A stretch of 64,000 nt of DNA from NCBI RefSeq assembly GCF_000189635.1, contig NW_002476571.1, positions 845,186 to 909,185 on the forward strand, given 5' to 3'. The notes beneath the pieces were generated by a model that saw only the letters and a list, made by a program, of their open reading frames with translations, was not told where the DNA came from and searched no databases. This stretch comes from Tetrahymena thermophila SB210 (lineage: Eukaryota; Ciliophora; Oligohymenophorea; Hymenostomatida; Tetrahymenidae). The translations under genes were made by a program, and so were the position numbers. Shown piece after piece: positions 11,577 through 22,912 of this stretch. Positions within the stretch are counted from its first letter, which is position 1; each line of letters starts with the position of its first letter.

Positions 11577-13586
11577 TCAAAGTTTTATTTCTAAATTTTA
11601 TTATATTCCAATGACTTCATGTGTTAATTTATCACGCTTTGTTTGCTATTAATTAACTATCACATATCCTTCTCTGAATCCTTATAAGTTAGAGAGGTCA
11701 TCAACGATCTTATGAGTTCCATAGTAAGCATGTTATGCTACAGGTTCTGAGATGTTATGAGCTAATGCAATACATTCAACTCCTTCAATACTCATAGAAT
11801 GACCATCTTCAAGCAAAAAGCTATAAACTGCATCAGCTTATTCAAATATAGTCTGACCTAAGGATGAAGGGAACTACCACTATTATTCATGCATTAAGCG
11901 GACAGGGTGCCAAGGAGTTATTAAAAGATTGCCTAATTTGACAAAACTATGATTACTGCCTGTACATAATGTCTTTACTACACATACGACTTTAACTGCT
12001 TTATTTCCTATTCTTGGGCAAATAACAATATCACCTTTTCTAATTTCTTCTACATTCTTATATTGATTATTTTCTAACAAAACTTTACATTTACCATGAA
12101 TGCATCCACCACTAACATCGTAGAAATCATTCAAGTTGACTAAATCGTAAAACTTAGCATAGAGCTACCTATCATCGTTAATAAACTATGACTTGAATTT
12201 ATTTCCACAGAATATTTTATCTGTAATTTCTCTTATTTTCTTGAATAAAATACTTCCATAGTTTTAAAGACTTTTGTCTTTGAAATTGCTACATTGTTAC
12301 AAAAAATGAGCCTAACAGAGGGAAGGCAAGTAGTTAACTCCCCAGTTTTTAAAATGATCTTGATTAGAAAAAGCAAGTTTAACTTCTCCTTGTAAATCTT
12401 AGAGGATGCACTCTAAAAATGCAACAATTGCATCATTTTCTTTTGCTTTATTCTAAATTTCTACTTGAAGGTCATCTATATTTTTGATAGCTCTGTCTTA
12501 AAAACCTGTATTCATTCTGAGTATGCTTTGTTTTATTTTTTCAATAAATAAAAAACGCACATAGTGACATTCATCATCTATCATAGCATTTTAAACTACT
12601 TAAACATCTTTCTGTGAAACTGTTTCTATGTCTTAAGGATTATCTCCAACAAACAATTTATATTTAAGTGTATAAGTTATTTTCACATCAGATAGTTTCC
12701 TATTTTATTATGGAAGAATCTTAAGGATTAAATCTTTAGTCTGACCATATCTGATAAGCCCTAAATTGAGATCTAAAGTTGTATTTTTATTAGTTTTCTT
12801 AGCTTAAAACGACTAACTTTACATAACTCCTTCTCCATCAAAAGTATAACCCTCTGAAAGTTATAAATTTAAATGAACGTTGTTTGCCATGGTAGAGAGA
12901 ATGTTAGCCAGAGCATTAGAAAATACAGTTCCTAGCATGCTGGAATCAGAAATGAAAGAAAATATTCCATTTTATTCTTGAGACAATTCTAGCATCAAAT
13001 CTGTATCTAAATCATTTCCGAATCCAAATGTGAAAATAGAAAACTAAATAGCAGGATGTTATTCTTTCCATCTTCTTAACATTTCTACATGCCCTATAGC
13101 AGGAATCATAGTAGGTCTTCCGTCTGTGAACAGAAAAATGCATACATTTTAATTAGGTCTGAATCCCTTTTTAATAACCTCTAGGGAATCTTAAAGGCCA
13201 CCCCAAATATTTGTTTAACCTCCTGCCCACATCTTATCAATCTCAGTAAAAGCTACATTCTTGCCTTAATCATCCATTTCTGTCAATTCAAAGTATATCT
13301 TGGAATGAGTACTGAATCCCACTAAAGCTAATCTATCTTAAGGATTTAATGAACTTGCTATAGTCTTCACTGTGTGTTTTACTAAATCCAAAGTTGTCAT
13401 ATCAGATTCCTTTTTGCCTCCATTCTTTTAATGAATCACTAACTTGGATCCCATAGATAAAGAGCCATCGACTAAGCAAACTATGTTACAGGGATGTCTT
13501 TCTAAGTCATCAGGGGGAATAACACTGACTCTTACATAATTCTTAGTTTAACTGAGCTGTAGATCAAGCTTAGTATTCTTTTCCAT
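11577..13586 (-). CDS. VWA-domain protein with C-terminal Hint (intein/hedgehog-like) domain
   Basis: A single uninterrupted 669-aa frame runs from the ATG at 13584-13586 (complement) to TGA at 11577-11579, so the gene is intronless, unlike its neighbours. Residues ~30-210 form a von Willebrand factor A domain with an intact metal-ion site motif (LVDGSLSMGS, Asp40/Ser42/Ser44); LFTDGRPT follows later. A beta-rich middle region corresponds to the Vwaint linker of this architecture. The C-terminal ~175 residues are a Hint domain: GGCIHGKC with the nucleophile-type Cys495, VEEIRKGDIV, TPWHP with a TxxH motif (Thr557/His560) and a terminal HN pair (610-611). Hint domains perform self-cleavage or splicing; here about 55 residues follow the HN, so autoprocessing is possible but unproven. 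The VWA-Vwaint-Hint order is known from fungi and protists. No signal peptide or U-box is visible. Confidence 0.9.
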
Positions 13587-14512
13587 TTTTTTATGTTAGT
13601 TTATAAAGTAAATCTTCTAATTAATTTTATTTTTTGTAAATAACAATAATTAATTCGGTTTATATTCTACCAAGAGATCAGTATTTAAATAAAATAATAG
13701 ATTGATATGTAATATTTAAATAAATCTTAGAATGAAACAAAGATAAATAAATAAATAGATATTAACATTTTTTTTATCAAAAATCACTCAATCTATTTTA
13801 ATTTTTAGCATTATATTTTTTCTTGTATATAAGTAAATTTCTTATCAAATCACTTATAGTCTATTTTTTTTAGTGAATTCCATTATATTTTATCAGAAAT
13901 ATAAATTTATTTTTTTTGTGTTGATTTTCTGATTAAAGTCACTGAAATTTTGCAATTAAAATTATTTCTCCTATAAATTAATAAACTTTTAGTTGTTTTT
14001 TAAACAATTGTTAGAAGAATATTATGAAATCCCTTAAAAATTATAAAGAAAATAAAAAGAATAAAATTATTGTGTTATTATTCTATTACTGTTATTAACA
14101 AAATCTAAATAAAAATTAATACTTATCTGATTATATTTTAATATTTATCATTTTTTACTTCCAATAAATAAAAATAAAATAGAAATGTAGTAAGTTATTA
14201 GTAATATTATATTCTATCTTTTGTAAATATCATGTTAGTTTTAGTTAGTTCATGAAAATACATACAAAACGCTATTATTATTTTTATGAAATGCTGATAA
14301 ATTTAAGATAGATAGCATTATAATTTCAAATTAAAATAGTGATGGAAGCATTAAGCAAAATTAATTAGTTTTTAAATTTAAAATATTTTTTTGTTGTCTT
14401 ATTAAAATAAATAAATAAATTCATTTTGAGCATTGTAATCAATTAATTTTTTAATTTTTAAAAATCTATCTATCTATATTATTTGTTATAGTTTTTATAC
14501 TTTTGTAGTAGA
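13587..14512. other. Divergent promoter region
   Basis: A 0.9-kb AT-rich spacer between the starts of the VWA-Hint gene (-) and a small plus-strand gene. It presumably holds both promoters. No motif stands out beyond A/T runs and a short TCTATCTATCTA run near 14465. Confidence 0.6.
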
Positions 14513-15046
14513 ATGTATACAAAAAAGTATTTAAAGTTTTTAAGCACGTTAAGCAATGAAGAGTAAACGAAATATTTAATTGAGAGAAACAAAAATTAAG
14601 AAAACGAAATAAAAATTGAATTCAGAAACATTTTAAATTATTGGTTTTAAATTTATGGAGAAGATGGAAAGATGACATTTCAATAATTTTTTTATTTTTG
14701 GAGTAGAAATACTGATAAATAAGCAGACAGAGAACCAGAGAATATATCCAAAAATTTCTTTACACGCCATGCAAAGGAAGGGAGTTAAGAATGGAATTTA
14801 TAAAGTTTTCTTTTGTATTTCACTGAAAAAAGTGTTCAGCGTCCAAATTTAGTTCTAAGAATGTTGCTATTTCATGATTTTGATTATTCTCTCAAAAAAT
14901 TAGGAAATGAATTAAGTTTGCAAAATGATTATGGTTCTCAAAAAATATAGGAAGAGAAGGATTTAAAATTCTTTACTAAAAGAATTGATTGTCATAAAAT
15001 TTGTTTAATATCAAAGTAAAATCGCTCTTTGACTTCTTATTAATGA
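14513..15046 (+). CDS. Small hypothetical protein, 177 aa, intronless
   Basis: An uninterrupted frame under the ciliate code runs from ATG 14513 to TGA 15044-15046, with about ten in-frame TAA/TAG codons. Composition is normal for a soluble protein: rich in Phe, Leu, Lys, Glu and Asn, with several Trp. Residues near 53-66 (YGEDGKMTFQQFFYFW) look like the second half of an EF-hand loop plus exiting helix, but the first Asp ligands are missing. The segment VQRPNLVLRMLLFHDF has the look of a helical hairpin. I do not recognise a family. It may be a standalone gene or a fragment of a larger EF-hand protein, because LRR-family pieces follow closely downstream. Confidence 0.5.
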
Positions 15047-15207
15047 GTCTTTCTTTAATTTTTAAGAATAGAAGATGCATCTTTGTACAATATATTTCTT
15101 TCTAAAATTCATAGCATTAGCTATTTATATGAAGGATACTAGTAATATTAATATTTAAACCACCAAAATTTATTTTGTTTTCGATATAACATAGTGGCTT
15201 TTTTGTT

Positions 15208-16012
15208 ATGGAAGAATACTTAAAGCTTTTGAGTTACCATAAATGCCATCTGTAAAAAGTAGATATCAGGCCTTTGAAAGTAGCAAGCTTTCTTAGAGTT
15301 AGCTTTTAAGAAATAGAGGAGCTGTCTAAAATATTACTTTCAATTAAAAATATTTCAATTTTGGAATTAACTTTAAATATAAAGTTTGATAAATAAAGGT
15401 AAATCAATCAATCAGTGAAGCAAATAAAATATTTAAATTAAATTTATTTTAAGTTTTAAAGTTAACTTATAAATTTATATTGTAAACAAACATAAGGTCG
15501 TAGATGAATGAATAAAGTTGGATTACATATTAAGAAAATGCTTAATAATCTATTTAGAATCTAAACAAAGCTCTATAAATAATATTATCATACCATATTC
15601 AACTTACTCACTTTAAATATAGACTGAAAATTTAAGAGTAAATAATTAAATTAAAGAATAATTAGTAATTAATTATATTAATTAATTTTAAAATACAGAG
15701 ATGTTTTCTCAAAGGAGGATTAAAGATAAATAATAGAGAACCTCAATGTAGTTCCTGTCAAGCAAAAAATTATATTATTCTTTTAGGCATCTTAAAAAGC
15801 TTAGTCTAACTTTAGCTTTAGGAAGGAAATATTTTGGGATTGCTTTAATATTATGTTTGGAATTTAACAATCATAAAAAGAAGTTTGATGTTAGCTTTTA
15901 TAAAGACAGATCAAATACATTTAACAAATAAATTTTTTAAGAATAAAATAATTCAAAAATCATTTGTAAATAAAATTAAGAATAAAAAAAATTCTAATAA
16001 ATATAAAAATGA
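15208..16012 (+). pseudogene. Fragmentary LRR-family locus
   Basis: An exon from ATG 15208 reads MEEYLKLLSYHKC and later SILELTLNIKF, the L-x-L-x-L core of the LRR family seen at 1956, 28706 and 52526. A second open segment near 15775-15900 reads FRHLKKLSLTLALG and EFNNHKKKFDVSFY, again repeat-like, and stays open to a TGA at 16010-16012. Between them lies about 350 bp of AT-rich sequence in which only a possible intron or decayed repeats can be seen. Only two of the usual 6-8 repeats are recognisable, so a truncated gene or decaying copy is likely. It could also be a working gene with introns I failed to resolve. Confidence 0.35.
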
Positions 16013-16479
16013 ATGAATATTTTACTAATATAATTATTAATAAATCATAAAATTCAAATAAAATTAATTAATTAAAAGCCAATTAAATCCATTTTATTGA
16101 GATACTTCAAAAATAAATAAAGTTAAGAAAGCTTATTTATTTATTTATTTATTTATAAATTAATTAACTGATTTTTTTAGTTTATGATAATAATATTTAT
16201 ATTATAAAAAAATAAATTAGTTTAATAATTAAAAATGTTTATAATTTAATTTAATAAATAAAATAAATAAGTAATTTGAATACTTAAAAATATTAATTTT
16301 TTTTCCTTATTAATTAAATATACCTTAAATCTTATTATTATTAATGTTATTTCAGCTTTTTTCCAAATAATTTGTCATTAATTTTTAATAATTAATTTCA
16401 ATTAATAACTATTAAAAAATAAATAGCAAAGTAGAAATATCTAAGTATACTTAGTTCTATACAAATTTTTAAATAGTAA
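16013..16479. other. Intergenic spacer
   Basis: AT-rich spacer upstream of the EF-hand/WD gene, with ATTTATTTATTTATTTAT near 16135-16155. It presumably contains that gene's promoter. Nothing else is seen. Confidence 0.55.
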
Positions 16480-19400
16480 ATGAATTAGCATTACATCTAA
16501 AAACAAAAAGAATTTTAAGATGCACAGAAACTAACACAGTAAGAAATATATGAATTACAAGAACGATAAAAATATGAGGCAATATACTCTCCAAGAACCT
16601 CTCTAAAGCGAAAAAGAGATGAAGAAGCAAATTTACTTAGCGAGATTCTACTTAAATTAGATCCGTTTACATTGAGCATTCTAAAGAATGATTTTGAAGC
16701 CGCAGGAGGAGAATTAAAAGTAAACGAATTTGTAATAATGATGAGACATCATTTATCAGATTGGAGATAAGATTTAACAAATAGAGAACAAAAGTTAAAC
16801 ATGTATGTTTTTATTTATTTAGTTAGTTAGCATTTACTTACTGTTTTTATTTCATTTAAATTTTTGTTTATTTAAAGTTGCTTGTCAAATTTCTTTGAGC
16901 AAGTGGATATGAATCTCAATGGGCTATTGGCATGGGATGAATTATCAAATTTTGTGATGGGAAAATCAGTTTCATTAAACAATAAAAGGAAAGATGTTGT
17001 TAAGTAGTATACTAAATAAGATGTTGACATAAATTATAAAGTAAAATCAAGTATCATTAAAAAAGTGATCTATATTAGTGATATTGATAAAGTTGCTTTC
17101 TTTGAAGAAGGATCTTGCATCGTTCAAATTTTAAATCACATTGACGGAACAATAGTTCCAAAGCCTCTCAAAATAGAGCCAGATGATTATTTAATTAATT
17201 CTACCAGTATTAAAAAAGACAATTAAGATTTTTATTATATAGATGAAAAAATTATTTAAATTAAAATGGTTACTCACATATTAGATATCATATATATTTC
17301 TGATGTCAAGCATAAATGTTTGATGGTTTCAACTACTGACAAATTTGTACGTGCTTATAAGTAATCAAATTATTTTAATTATTAAAACTATTATAATCTC
17401 AATTTATTTATGTATTAAAATTATGAGAATCCTGCCAAAAATATTTAATTGATTTTAATATTTAAATCATTATTGAAGAGTATTCTTTAATTTTAAAAAT
17501 GCTATAAATAAATTCATTCATAAAATATAAAATCAATCATAAAATACCATTTTTTTAATCAAAGTTTATTTAGCAAAATATTAAATTTTAAAAATTTAAA
17601 ATAATATTTAATAAAATTTCTTATGATATGATTAAAAGGAATAATTTATAAATAGAACCATTCTCAAAAATTTGACATTTTATTAATATAATATGTCTAA
17701 TATTAAGATCATAAGTTTTATTTTTATTTTAAATCAAATTAAATATTTTAAAAAAAAATTTTATTAATCAATTGGTGCTTTAATATTTTTAATATTAAAT
17801 TTAAGAAATATTTTAGATATTCAAATTAAATTTCCTAAATTGTAAAGAGTGTTATTATTTACATTGATATTTTGTATTTCAAATAAATTAAAAAGAAGAT
17901 GAATGTTTATATTAATTCTTTTTATAGGTTTGCAACAATTCTATTTTTATATAATTTATAGAATTTTGAATGGGGGATTTGTGCCTTTAACAGAAATAAG
18001 AAATAATACTTTTGTCAAGGAGTAAATGCTTTTTAAACACGAAGTTAATTGTATGAGCTGGGATGATTCCAGAGAAATTCTGTTTTGTGGAGAACTTGAT
18101 GGAAGTATTGAGCTTTGGAATCTAAATAAACTCTACCTCGATAAAGAAGAGTAAGGAGAGAAACTAAAAAAGAAAGGAGATACTAATAATTTCTTTTAGT
18201 TTTAAAAGAATATAATTCTTTAAGGAGGACATAACGATATAATAACAAGTTTAATTTGTCTTCCTAAGCTCTAATTTATGGTTTCGGGAGGGTTAGATTG
18301 CAAGATAAATCTATGGGATACAATAGAAAATAAAATAAAATTTACTTTTAAAGGACATACAAGAGGAATTACTTCATTGGCATTTGATCCTGCTACCATT
18401 TTACTGTTTTCAGCAGGTTTTGATCACTGGGTAAAAATTATTTTAAATATCAATAAAAAAATAAAATTTTTGTTTGATTAAATGAAATAGATAGGTGTAT
18501 GGAACCCTTACACCGAGCATATGGTTTATAAAATATCTGATTTTAGAAATTCTCTTCAACATATTATAGTTATAGAAGGTTCAAATCAACTGATTTCTTT
18601 AGATATTAAAGGGAATGTTAAAGTTAGAGACATTCAAAAATTTAAAGAAAGATAAAATTTTTCTATTTAGCAAGATGAGCATGGATTCAATTTTAATCCT
18701 GTATATTTTACTTGTATAAAATCTACATCTTTGAAACTAATTTTTTGTGGGTAATCCATTGCAGCTTATAATTATGATTATGGATTTAATCCTAATGTAT
18801 GTGATGATCTAAAACCTTTATGTTGCATAATGAATACTAGATAAATTAAATTTTACACACCAGCAGGTATTAAGAAATATTTCAAATTAATAACTATAAA
18901 AAATATTTTTGTTACTTTTACTAAATATGAAGTAATTTTGATATCTTTTATATGGTTTCGACATTGAACTATCTGATAAAGCTTATTTTTTAAAAATGCT
19001 TAATTTAATTGATTAACTGAAATATTTTTTTTTATTTATAGGACCGAGACTGAAAGTTTGGTGTGGGCTAACAGGAGAAGTAGATAAAATATTTTTAGAT
19101 ATGAGTTAAGAATATTCCGAAATAACTGCATTTTGTCTTGATAGCTTCGAAAAAAGAATGATTATTGGTGATAAGAAGGGATATGTAAATTCTTTTAATT
19201 GTGAAAACGGAGCCAAAATTAAGTCACATCCCAAACACTCTGCCCCAGTAATTTTTATAAAAGATTGCTTAGAGCTTGGAGTAGTAGTTACAGTTTCAAG
19301 TGATAATATCATAAATATTGTGAGCAACCATTACGATGATGACAAAGACTCTCTTTTGAGGTCTATCAAGCTCTTAGATCATTATATCACTTGTATCGAT

Positions 19401-22339
19401 ATTTACATTGAGTATAATTCAATAGTCTTAGGGTTTTATACTGGTTAAGTAGGATTCTTTGACATGAACTCTGGAAAATTTCTAGGATAGTATTCAGATA
19501 AGCTATCTAATCATCAAGTCACAGATATTATGTCTCTCCCAGATATGCCATTTGTAGTATCTTCATGCTAAAATGGTTAAGTAAACAAAATATAACAAAA
19601 AATTTGTTAAAAATTAATTTTTTATTTAAAAAACAAGATTCAATTTATTTCTGGACCTCCTTTGTTTTACAAATTCTAAGTTGTGGAAAGCTTTTAAAAT
19701 ATAGACTAAGAGTTGTTTAACAAAGACTCTGAACTGGAAGATGTGGGAGTTTCTAAGATAAAGTATTGCAAAGAAAACTAATAATTGTTTGTAGCAGATT
19801 TCAAGGGCTATTTAAAATGCTATGATATATCCAAAATAATTTCAAATTTAAGTGAAAATATAGAGCAGCTCAAGCTAAATTCTAAATTGAAGGAAGATAA
19901 GCATACCTTCTATAAGAGCATGAGAGAATATTTCTAATTTAATGTGCAGACAGAGCCTACAGCAATTTGGAATACCAAGGCTACTTCAGAATAAATTACA
20001 TTCCTAGAATACAACGATGTATACAAACTATTGTTTGCTTGCATTAGTGATAAAAATGTAAGGAAATATTTTCAATTAAATAATGAAAAAATTTTAAGCA
20101 ATTCAATCCATTTACAAATTTAAAATTAGATTTTTTCAGATTTTTTTAATTCAATAGCGAAAAAATTTTAAGCAATTCAATCCTATTTTTATTTAAAATT
20201 AGATTTTTTTCAGATTTTTGCTTGGGTTTAAAAAATAAATTTAATTGCTTTTTTCTTTATAAAAATTACTAATTTTAAAATTGTTTTTTTAAAACTTAAA
20301 ATTAATTGAAGAAAATAAATAAATAAACTTATTATTTCAATCAAAATCTTTTTTATGAACATTTGATTAAATGTTGAGGAGAATTTATGAGAAATTGTTA
20401 TTTATAATAATATCATTATTAATTAATTAAATAGGTTATGATCTTTGACTCAGTAAAAGGATAATATATTGATTCGTTAAGATAAAACGAGGACAGCTTA
20501 ATTCAAATCCCTATCGGATATAGAAAAAAAAATACAATAGAACTATACGATCACAGCTTAAAGATAAGAATAGATAGAACAAAAGAAGAAGATGAATAGA
20601 TTGAAAGACAAAAAAAATTGGATTACTTAACTTAAATGAAAAAGAAAATGAAATAATAATAAAAACTAGAGTTATAAAGTAACATGAGCTAGCTTAATTC
20701 TTCTTTTAATTAAAGTTATTATGACTCAGAGTTATAAAGTCCAAGAGATGATAAAAGTATTCTTTCAAGTAGCAAGGGTATGCAAAGTACTAGCGGAGGA
20801 CCAAATAATATATTTTAAATGCAAGGATCATATGAAAATAAAGACGAATAAAATGATGCCGAAATGTAATTGGATGATCAAAATAAGAATATATTTTTAA
20901 CAAACAATGATAGGAAATCTAGATAATTTGATTAAGTAATAGAAGAAGCAGATAGCTCTAGATCTATTCAAGAAGAATAAGAGAATGACATAGATTCAGA
21001 GAATACAAAAGACCCTAAAAATGAAGCTCATAATTTACTTGATGATAGAAATGTTTATTTGCAGTATCCTGAATGTGAATTTAATGCTTTTTATTTTTGG
21101 AAGTTGGTTAAAAAAGAACCGTATGCGTCTTAGAAAAGTAAACCGTAGTGGAAGTTAGAGTTGGATATTAAAGCTTATTATGAAAAATATTTGGAAGACA
21201 TGAAAAAAGTTGAATAAAGTATAAATGAACTTGAGAAAAAAACAAAAATTATTTAAATTTAAAATTAAAAGTTTAAAATTATGAGATTTGAGGTTGATTT
21301 GAGTAAGTTTGATCCTTAGCATCACTTTCAACCAAAAGTTGCTGCTAATTAAAAAGAAGAAGACTTAGATGCTGATGAAGAATCTATTGATGCTAAAACA
21401 ATAGCAATGAATTATTAAAAAAAGTTGATTTAAAATTAAGAAAAAAAAGATTAAGAACAAAGAGTTAAGATAAATTATAATTAAATTTGGGAAAACTTAT
21501 CAAAAAACAAAACAAATAGCAGATTTTATGATAGCAGACACTATTTGCAGTTAGTAAAAAATAAACCAAACTTAACAAAAGAACAGGAAGATAAAATATT
21601 GGAAGTATATCAAGCTCTAAAAGGCATAGAATAAATTGATTAAGTTGAAGAAGATAAAAAGGATAAAAAAAGCAAAACAACAATTAAAGAAAATACCAAA
21701 AAAGCTGAAATTTTAAATAACACATAATAAACAAGAGACAGCATTAAGTCCTTAAAATAATAAAAAGAAATTAAAAAAGGCCAACTTGATCAGTAAATTT
21801 TACAAGGAAAAAGAGGTCTTCTGAAATTAAAAAAAGAATAAAGTGAACCTTAGGTTAATCCTGAATCCAAAACAAAAACTGATTAAGAAATCGATTCTTA
21901 AAAACGTAACTCAACTATAAATTCTAGCAGAAAGAGTTAAAGGCTTTCAAAGTTAGCTATTGAAAACTAATAAGATTTAATAGATGAATTCCCAAATAAA
22001 TAAGATATGAAGGACGACTTAAATTCTACCATATCACAGCATGATGAAAATAAAAATGAATAAGAATAAGCCTTATTATTTATGAATAGTAAAAATGAAA
22101 AAATATAAAATTATCTTAAGCTATTAGAAGAGTAAAAGTAATAGAATTTGCTATTATTTGGTTCTGAAAACCCAACAAAAATTCTAAAAAGCTAGTAAAC
22201 TAAATAGGAAATTTAAGTTAATCACACTCACTAGCACTCAGTCACTTAAATGATTGCATAAGCATTCAATCAAGATAATTCAAAGGAACTTGATCTAGAT
22301 TAAATGGTCAAAAGAATTACTGAAAAATTCAATAAATGA
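16480..22339 (+). CDS. EF-hand and WD-repeat protein, WDR49/CFAP337-like
   Basis: It starts at ATG 16480 (MNQHYIQKQKEFQDAQ) and ends at TGA 22337-22339. Exon 1 is closed by an intron at 16803-16877. Then comes a canonical EF-hand loop DMNLNGLLAWDE (residues ~118-129). WD-repeat blades follow: DGSIELWNLN, GGHNDIITSLICLPK, VSGGLDCKINLWD, FKGHTRGITSLAFDP, PRLKVWCGLTG and others to about 20050. The last third is charged, low-complexity and coiled-coil-like, with one ordered patch (YPECEFNAFYFWKLVKKEP). EF-hand followed by two WD propellers is the layout of WDR49/WDR64 and of axonemal CFAP337, which sits near the radial-spoke base, so a ciliary role is likely. Long introns lie at about 17362-17960 and 20057-20435. 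The Gln-rich tail depends heavily on TAA/TAG decoding. Confidence 0.8.
20085..20218 (+). repeat. Tandem duplication inside an intron
   Basis: A segment of about 74 bp starting GAAAAAATTTTAAGCAATTC occurs twice, at about 20085-20156 and 20159-20218. Each copy ends in an ATTAGATTTTTTCAGATTT-like string. It lies within the intron (about 20057-20435) of the WD-repeat gene. The second copy duplicates a polypyrimidine/CAG acceptor-like site. Confidence 0.75.
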
Positions 22340-22912
22340 GTAAATTTTATTATTGATAGATAAAGCATTTATGCTAATCTATTTATGCTAAATATAATAA
22401 GAAAAAATAAAAAAGAAATATTGAATTATTAATTTATTGAATTAATAAAAATATCAAATATGTGCCGTATATTCTAAAAAGAAATTAAGTTGTAAAAATC
22501 TTTTATTTTTCTTGATATTATAAAATTAAATTTTAGCTTAAATTTTCCAAAAAAAAGAGTTGAATGTTGATTAAAAATTATAATCAAACAGTATATTTAT
22601 AATTTTTTTAAAGAAGTATAGGGTATTTGTTTTATTTGATTAATTTTATTAAATTATCTCCGTATGAATTTTATATCAAAAAATTTTTTAACTGAATTAG
22701 TTAGACATAGATATTAGTAAAAATTAAATATTTTATATAAATTGTTTTTATTAGTTTACAGAAATTGATTGATTGATTAATTGAATTGTTTAGTTTTATT
22801 TTAAATTTGTTATTTAGCATAAAAATAGAATAAATTTTGTATTGTTTTTTTAAATACAAGATAAAGTTTCAATAATGATGAAATTAAAATGGAAGGATGA
22901 TTTTTGTTTAAT
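22340..22912. other. Convergent 3'-3' spacer
   Basis: AT-rich region between the stop of the WD-repeat gene (+) and the stop of the phosphatase gene (-). No coding frame beyond chance is visible. Confidence 0.6.
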
